Positions 58,224-64,000 of a stretch of 64,000 nucleotides of DNA are shown piece after piece; position 1 is the stretch's first letter; every line of letters begins with the position of its first letter. Source of the stretch: Diadophis punctatus similis (lineage: Eukaryota > Chordata > Lepidosauria > Squamata > Dipsadidae). The position numbers and the translations under genes are program-made. The notes beneath the pieces are model-generated. The model was not told the DNA's origin. It did not search any database and worked only from the letters and a program-made list of their open reading frames with translations. The stretch spans positions 144,355,008-144,419,007 of the forward strand of contig JALIGW010000003.1 in assembly GCA_023053685.1 (NCBI GenBank), read 5' to 3'.

Positions 58224-58850
58224 TTGTATGAGGGTAATAGACAACTTGTACTCCACAGTTTCCACCCTACTGGAAGTTAAAAAGGGACTTACTCTGACTC
58301 TGTCTCAATATAATCTTTAAAATATAATCATCTGTTTTAATACAAGCTTTATAAAAACTAAATTGCATTTCCTGTATAGCTTCCTTGGTAACAAAATTAA
58401 AGTGGTTTCTCATTCCCTGATATTTTCTTCGCAATATGGGTAACAGACTTGGGATGGGGCTGAACCAACTATGTGCTAACTTTCTCAAGGTGCTGCTACA
58501 TATATTTAGGTAAATATGTGTATAACTGCCTTCTTCACAATATAGTTTACAAAAATATAAAGCTAAATTGAATTGAAATATAATCCTAATTACAAAAATC
58601 CCAATGCAGTCAAATCATTACTAATGATTCTCGAATAAGCAGGGTTTAAGAATTTTCTTAAAGAACTGGAGACTAGGTGTACACTATATCTGGAACGTCC
58701 AGGTATTCTGTAGCCTATGGGTGTAGACAGAGATACACCCCCCCCATTATGTCCAACTGTTTTACTTCATGAGAGTAAGGATGCTCAACATTCTTTCCTA
58801 AACAATCATGGGGCAGGGGGTTGAAACTGTTGAAAGAGATTCATTTAGGG

Positions 58851-59278
58851 GACTGGACTGATTAGGAGGCTAAAACATATATAAAGAACAGTTGCTGGAA
58901 TTGCTTATGTCTAGTTTGATGAAAAGGAGACTAGGGGTGACATGATAGCAGTGTTCCGATATTTCAGGGGTTGCTGCAAAGAAGAGGGAGTTATTTGGAG
59001 CTATTCTCCAAAGCACCTGAGGGTAGGACAAGAAGCAATGGATGGAAACTAATCAAGGAGAGAAGCAACCTAAAACTAAGAAGAAATTTCCTGACAGTTA
59101 GAACAATTAATCAGTGGAACAACTTGCCTGCAGAAGTTGTGAATGCTCCAACACTGGAAGTTTTAAAGAAGAGATTGGACAACCATTTGTCTGAAATGGT
59201 ATAGGGTTTCCTGCCTAAGCAGGGGGTTGGACTAGAAGACCTCCAAGGTCCCTTCCAACTCTGTTATTCTAATTCTAA
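58851..59278 (+). mobile_element. CR1 LINE 3' end
   Basis: From gactggactgattaggaggc to ccttccaactctgttattct, followed by two attct units. It contains the complete CR1 3' tail (acactggaagttttaaagaag, ggttggactagaagacctcc). The open frame at 58971-59204 is the ORF2 C-terminus (RNFLTVRTINQWNNLPAEVV), non-functional alone. Confidence 0.9.
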
Positions 59279-59515
59279 TTTATTTATATCCCACCTTTAT
59301 TAATTTTATAAATAACACCAGACAGCAAACATACATAATCCTCCTTCCTCCTTCTATTTTCCCCATAACATCAAGCCTGTGAGATGGGTTGGGCTGAGAG
59401 AGAGAGAATGAGTGGCCCAAAGTCCCCCAACTGACTTTCATGCCTAAGGTGGGACTAGAACTCACAGTCTCCTAGTTTCTAAGCCTGGTGCCTTAACCAC
59501 TTGATCAAACTGGTC
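59279..59515 (-). mobile_element. SINE with MIR-like core
   Basis: On the minus strand: gatcaagtggttaaggcacc, agactgtgagttctagtccc (B-box-like), then actttgggccactcattctc. It is the same family as 17588-17812 and starts right at the CR1 end. Confidence 0.7.
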
Positions 59516-59519
59516 ATGT

Positions 59520-60240
59520 AAATACCTGGAAGCAGAATCATATAGGCTTTAAAGATAAACAACTCTTTGAACTGGAATGGAAGCAGGGTGTGGAAAGCCT
59601 TAGAGAAACTATCCAGAAGCTCTTAGCACAACAATAGATGCAGAACCATGTATTAAGCCCAAGAATGCAGGTAAGTACCATATGAGAAAGAGACTGGCTC
59701 CATCCTGATCCCCAAGGATATAAGAGTGAGGAGAGGAAAATATAGGGAGACTTGCAAGATTTTGGTAGCATAGCCTATCTTAATGAAGTATACTTCTATT
59801 CTTCCTATGAAGGTAGTTTCCTGATCTGGTCTAACCTCATAGGACTTGAGTACATTAGACAAGTAATCAATGTAGTGCCCTATCATCAGTTCATACTGCT
59901 AAATCTACTACTCCCCTAAGCTATCAAACTGACTCCAATATTTTGGACTAATTGTAGTTTCAAGTCTTTTTCAAAGTCATTATCATGTACAAGGCACTGC
60001 AGTGGTCTAAGCGAGATGAGGAGAGCGAGAGTCACTGCCATCATATGCCAAGTCTTCAAAGACCCACAGTTGGTTTAGCTGACAAAGATGGATGAAGGTG
60101 CTCCTGGTTACAGCCTTCACTCTTACTCTAGCAGAAGCCAGAAGCATGAAAAGGTATGGGTTCTCCAGGGACATCTGTGAGATGAGTAAAGGGGAAAAAA
60201 TTCAAGATGGCAGCTGTGACTATGCAATTACATGATGCTT
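59520..60240 (-). mobile_element. L2-like LINE remnant (diverged)
   Basis: Segments such as tataggctttaaagataaac, tattttggactaattgtag and aaggcactgcagtggtctaag resemble the 3' half of L2/CR1-like LINEs. No open frame. Orientation and borders are tentative. Confidence 0.4.
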
Positions 60241-60536
60241 TTTCACACAATAGCTGACATACAGGGAAAGAGATAGCGCTTCAATCAACATGGTGGCAGC
60301 CACATCTTGACTTTTTTGCCCCATTCTCCAGATGGTCCTAGGGCTGTCTTTATGGGGGAATAGTTGGGATATAGCATAATTAAGCTGAGCATTTTTGCTG
60401 CAGCTACTACTACAGTGAAGTATGATTATTTCCTTAACTTGGAAAGCTTAATTATCTTGTGACCAAGAGAATGGCTGAATGAAGAGAGTGCTTGCTTTGG
60501 CCAAGAATCCTGGAGAATACTGAGGCTGCTATTATA

Positions 60537-60906
60537 CAGGTAGTCCTTGACTTAAGCCCCAGATTTCTGTTGCTAAGTGAAACATTTCTTAAGAGAATTT
60601 TGCCCCGTTTTATGACCTTCCTTGCCACAGGTGTTAAATGAATCACTGTGGTTGTTAGTAACATGACTTAAGTGAGTCTGATTTCTTATTGACTTCGCTT
60701 GTCAGAAGGTTGCAAAAGGTGATCACATGACCCTGGGACACTGCATAAATATGAGTCAGCTGCCAAGCTTCTGAATTTTGATCATGTGATTATGGACATG
60801 CTGCAATGGTCGTTAAGTGGGAAAAATGGTCACAGGTCACTGTTTTCAGTGCTGTTGTGACTTTGAATGGTCACTAAATGAACTGTTGTAAATCAAGGAC
60901 TATCTG
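60537..60906. mobile_element. TA-MITE (CAGGTAGTCC family), reverse orientation
   Basis: TA flanks at 60535-60536 and 60907-60908. Ends CAGGTAGTCCTTGACTTAAG and tgtaaatcaaggactatctg. Collinear with the reverse of 41287-41661 (tcagaaggttgcaaaagg, tttgatcatgtgattatgga). 370 bp. Confidence 0.9.
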
Positions 60907-61172
60907 TACAGTGGCTGCGTGAGAGAACATGATGATATATACCAGTGGTGGGTTCCTGCCGGAGCTGTCCAGTGCATGGCTCCGGTAGGGAGCGGCTGAT
61001 TGCGTAATTTGCGCGCGACAGCTCTGGAGCCATCTTCGCCGTTGCGTGCGTTGCCATCTTTTTCTGAGAATTTTTGGGTGATTTTGCTTCTGCACATGCG
61101 TGTAAGCAAAATTGCACCAAAGTCTCGTGAGGGAACGCACGCTCAAGAGAGATTTCGGTGAGATTTTGCTTC

Positions 61173-61184
61173 TGCGCATGCGCA
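61173..61184. promoter_or_regulatory. TGCGCATGCGCA palindrome (NRF1-type site)
   Basis: Centre of a perfect 34-bp palindrome (61162-61195) in the MITE at 60943-61370; equals the NRF1 consensus. Confidence 0.55.
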
Positions 61185-61248
61185 GAAGCAAAATCGTGCT
61201 GAAATCTCGCGCATGTCCCCTTGCAAGATTTCGGTGAGATTTTGCTTC

Positions 61249-61260
61249 CGCGCATGCGCG
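61249..61260. promoter_or_regulatory. CGCGCATGCGCG palindrome (NRF1-like)
   Basis: Centre of a perfect 32-bp palindrome (61239-61270), next tandem unit of the same MITE. Confidence 0.45.
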
Positions 61261-61379
61261 GAAGCAAAATTGTGTCAGGGGGCATGTGCGCATAGCCAGC
61301 GTGCGCGTGCCCAAAACGTGAAGATGTGCGCGCAGCGCACCGGCACCGGTAAGTGAACAACCTGCCCCTGATATATACG

Positions 61380-62045
61380 TAAGTTTGGAAATGGAAGCTA
61401 AATGGAATTCTGACAGAAAAGTTGGATGTAGGCATTTGGAACAAAGCTTTGTTCTGAAATATACAGATGGGAATCATTTTAACCTGGGAAGTGTGGTAGA
61501 GCTGCTAAAGAACACCAAACTGATCATGAGCCAGGTTCGGCACCAGGACCATGCAGCTGCTGAAGGGCCCAGCTATTCAGAAAAAGTACTGAAGTTGACA
61601 GACCAGCTGGAAAGCTCTGGAGTCCTTCGTTGTAAGGAAGGATGTGCAGAAGGCTTTTTTAAAGACCGCTGTATTCAACAAAGGTTTTAAAAAGTACAAC
61701 ATTCTGCAGCTTCTTTTTATAGTTAACAGGTGAGAGGTCTTTTGAAAAGGATATGGTGATACCAATGAGCATTTCTTTTGAGAGCAAATTATACCTTCTA
61801 ATGACTTTGTAAATCACAGACATAGTTTTTGCAAATGAATGGCTTCACAGCATACCTTTGTTGCAGAAATGGATGTAAAGGATTTCAGAAGCAGCCCACA
61901 GATGTTTTCAGAGCCTGACTTATCTCCAAGAGACTGCTGTCTCTCTTGCAGATCATGACACCCAGAACATCTGGGTGTCTGTTCAAGATACTGCAGAGCT
62001 GGAAAAGTGGTAGGATGGTTAGGCTGTTGGGCTACGGAGAAGTTA
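61380..62045. other. Unique sequence with an unassigned open frame
   Basis: The open frame at 61385-61690 (101 codons, plus strand) contains YTDGNHFNLGSVVELLKNTK and has no long low-complexity part. I do not recognise it; it may be a fragment of an old retroelement or chance. Nothing around it (promoter, splice sites) supports a gene. Confidence 0.3.
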
Positions 62046-62470
62046 TAGAATAGAATAGAATTCTTTATTGTACAAGTGTGGATGGAAACACAAGGAATTT
62101 GTCTTTGGAGCATAAGCTCTCAGTGTACATAAAAGATATAAGTGATGAATCATGATCATGGTCATCATAAATACATTCATCAAGAATCATAAGATACAAC
62201 ACCTAGTGATAGCCATAGGATACTAAATAAGCAATCAAAATCATACGAGAAAACTAAATAAAACAATATAAATCGTAAGATACAAGCAACAAGGTTATAG
62301 TCATAAGTAGAAAAGGAGCTGGGTAAGAGGAAGGATGGGAAGAATAATAGTAATACAGCCTTAGTAAATAGTTTGACAGTGTTGTGGGAATTAGTTGTTT
62401 AGCAGAGTGATGGCATGCGGGGGAAAAACCAATGTGTAGTTGTTCTGGTGCTCTTCCCGCCAACAGCTAG
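62046..62470 (-). mobile_element. L3/CR1-type LINE 3' end with ATTCT tail
   Basis: On the minus strand it reads from ttggcgggaagagcaccaga (62463) down through cctaatt/ttgcttatttagtatcc regions to acaataaagaattctattct (62065-62046). This LINE tail, ending in CAATAAAGAATTCTATTCT, is very common in snake genomes and is the known source of ATTCT microsatellites. Only the 3' untranslated part is present. Confidence 0.75.
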
Positions 62471-62474
62471 TCTT

Positions 62475-63754
62475 AGAACAAAGATCTCATTCATCTCATT
62501 TTTGCTCAGGCGAATTGCTACACAGGATTGAGTAAGGGACCTATGGAGTAGACCCAGTGGTTTCTAACCTCCCATATTTTCAATATGTAATTCCAACCAA
62601 CCAAACAGTGCATTGTGGACCGAAGCAGTTTCTTAGATAAATCTATCAAACATCTTTTGGTATTTTGGAACCTAATAGAAACTTACCTTCATATAAGAAA
62701 CTTACCTTCATATAAGAATTCAGTCCTTTCAAATGCACAGGGGATATAAAACTATGCCATTATTGGGGTATATTGTCTTGAAAGGATTCTTGGCATATAG
62801 GGTCAGCAAAACAATTTACATCTTTATAAGTTTTGTTAACTGATCTCATTTGAGTTAAAGGTGTCTTTTTTAAAAAATAGTTCTTCTACCACGATGTGTC
62901 TGTGAGATCATTAATGATGGTCATTTTCTCAATTGCCATGGGTATTAAATGTGGGTAGGTGATACCTTTAATAAAACCCATCACTAAAGTATTACTGTAT
63001 TTTGCTTCATCCATTCAGCCATTAATCCTCAGCAAAAGGGATTAACAAAACTCCAACATGTTGGAAGTACAGATGGTAGGTAGCAGTGAAAATGTCTGTA
63101 GGAATGGCTTCATATTACAAGTCGAAATACTGGAACTACTAAGTGGTCAAAACTACATATGAAAACGAAGACTATTAAAGTAAAAGTTTAATCCAACTGG
63201 GCCCAACTGCTCATGATAGTTAATCCTAATCCATAAACTTTTCCCAATCATGATGGATTAAGGGCTGAGTTTTACACTCAAGGTAAGGATTGACTCATCT
63301 TGTCTGTGTTGTTTTTGCTTTCTAAGTGTATATTTAAATCTCAAACTCCTTCAGTTCCATGTCAAAATATATTTGTAAATGTTGGTAAGAGCCTAACATT
63401 GCCTGAATCAAATAAGAGTCTTGTCCATCTGCACTATCCAAATTTAGTGATATAGCTATTCATATCACATTCACCCCAAAGAGACGATGACAGTAATTCT
63501 GCCTCCTCCTAAACATGGTTTGAATATACAATTACTGAAAACCAGCATTGGAAACCTTGGAAGCTGTCTTCAAAGTTTTCTAGCTGGATGGATTTATTGG
63601 TTGTGCTGTCTCCCACATTTTTTTCTTTTTTAAAATATGCTCGTGTTCTTTCCATCTATTTGTGTGTGAAGAAATATGGGAATATTGGTAAGATTTTAAT
63701 AAAAATTGAACTGGATAAAATGTTCACACATCTGCCTCTGGAACAGTTTGGAGA
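62475..63754. other. Unique AT-rich sequence, no gene seen
   Basis: No domain or repeat family recognised. There is a short direct repeat (gaaacttaccttcatataag) at 62677-62715. Confidence 0.4.
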
Positions 63755-63797
63755 GAAACAAACCAGCAGCGAGGTAAGTTAGAACCCACCCCTGAAC
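63755..63797. mobile_element. hAT-type MITE, right-end fragment
   Basis: caaaccagcagcgaggtaagttagaacccacccctg matches the right end of the element at 36716-37093 (aggtaagttagaacccaccc). The remainder is missing. Confidence 0.6.
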
Positions 63798-63835
63798 TAG
63801 TTGCAAGATTTTTTGGTATTTCATACCTATAGGAC

Positions 63836-64000
63836 CAGGGGCGGGTTCCTAATTTTTTTACTACCACTCTGTGGGCGTGGCTTATTTTGTGGGTGTGGCT
63901 TGCCGGCATGTGACCGGGTGGGCGTGGCTTCTCGGACTGCTGAAGGGATGGGAACTGAGATAGGTCCGGCCACCCATTCCCCCTCCCCTCAGCAGCTCGA
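63836..64000. mobile_element. hAT-type MITE, left part (runs off the window)
   Basis: Begins CAGGGGCGGGTTCC and continues with tgggcgtggctt-type repeats to the window end. The right terminus is outside. Confidence 0.65.

Larger units (their letters stand above)
60943..61370. mobile_element. hAT-type MITE with tandem palindromes
   Basis: Starts CAGTGGTGGGTTCC and ends CAACCTGCCCCTG. Direct flanks atatatac (60935-60942 and 61371-61378) are a perfect 8-bp target duplication. It contains three tandem palindromic units centred near 61096, 61178 and 61254. Open frames inside are shadows of these. Confidence 0.92.

Noticed and set aside
61385..61690. 101-codon open frame without low complexity
   Set aside because: Not recognised as any family and without splice sites or promoter; kept as a note only, since a chance frame of this size is expected in 64 kb.

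Overview
This window looks like accessory, repeat-dense nuclear DNA of a squamate reptile, most likely a snake. The evidence is the repeat content: a BovB (RTE) LINE tail, several CR1-type LINE 3' ends, an ATTCT pentanucleotide array fused to a CR1 copy, an L3-type LINE tail ending in ATTCT units, long GATA/ATCT (Bkm-like) arrays, many hAT-type miniature transposons with 8-bp target duplications, and a SINE with an L2/MIR-like tail. Bacterial gene organisation is absent. The species cannot be fixed from the sequence.

Only one protein-coding exon is well supported. At 4964-5184 (+) a polypyrimidine tract and AG acceptor lead into the last coding exon of a C2H2 zinc-finger gene, with one complete finger followed by a short unique tail and a stop. 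Bases 1-4963 are then its last intron. The sequence after the stop (to about 8.1 kb) is AT-rich and nearly free of repeats, as expected for a 3' UTR and flank. I could not assign the gene to a named family member.

From about 9.5 kb to the end the window is intergenic (or intronic to something unseen) and is built from transposable elements and microsatellites with unique AT-rich stretches between them. The main groups are: (a) hAT-type MITEs with CAGGGGTGGG-, CAGTGATGGCGAACC-, CAGGGGTGTCAAACTC-, CAGGGGTCGGCAACC- and CAGGGGTCTCCAAAC-like ends, many with perfect 8-bp duplications; (b) a TA-flanked, roughly 375-bp MITE with CAGGTAGTCCT ends, present in at least eight copies; (c) other TA- or TTAA-flanked DNA elements, including a 2.1-kb element that contains a 1.08-kb GC-rich TTAA element; (d) LINE remnants (CR1, L3-like, L2-like, BovB); (e) SINEs; (f) two LTR-like units; and (g) a decayed Ty1/copia gag-protease fragment at 16.3-17.3 kb on the minus strand.

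The most informative structures are nested or paired insertions: two hAT elements inside one TA-MITE (22.1-23.1 kb), two hAT elements in inverted orientation sharing one target sequence (20.2-21.1 kb), an LTR inside a hAT element (34.9-35.9 kb), a hAT inside a CR1 (37.6 kb), BovB inside a TA-MITE (39.4 kb) and a hAT that splits an ATCT array (44.7 kb). Several unrelated MITEs carry perfect TGCGCATGCGCA-type palindromes that match the vertebrate NRF1 consensus. A run of exactly 100 N at 30058-30157 marks an assembly gap. I found no CRISPR array, rRNA or tRNA gene, and no evidence of an intact autonomous system.
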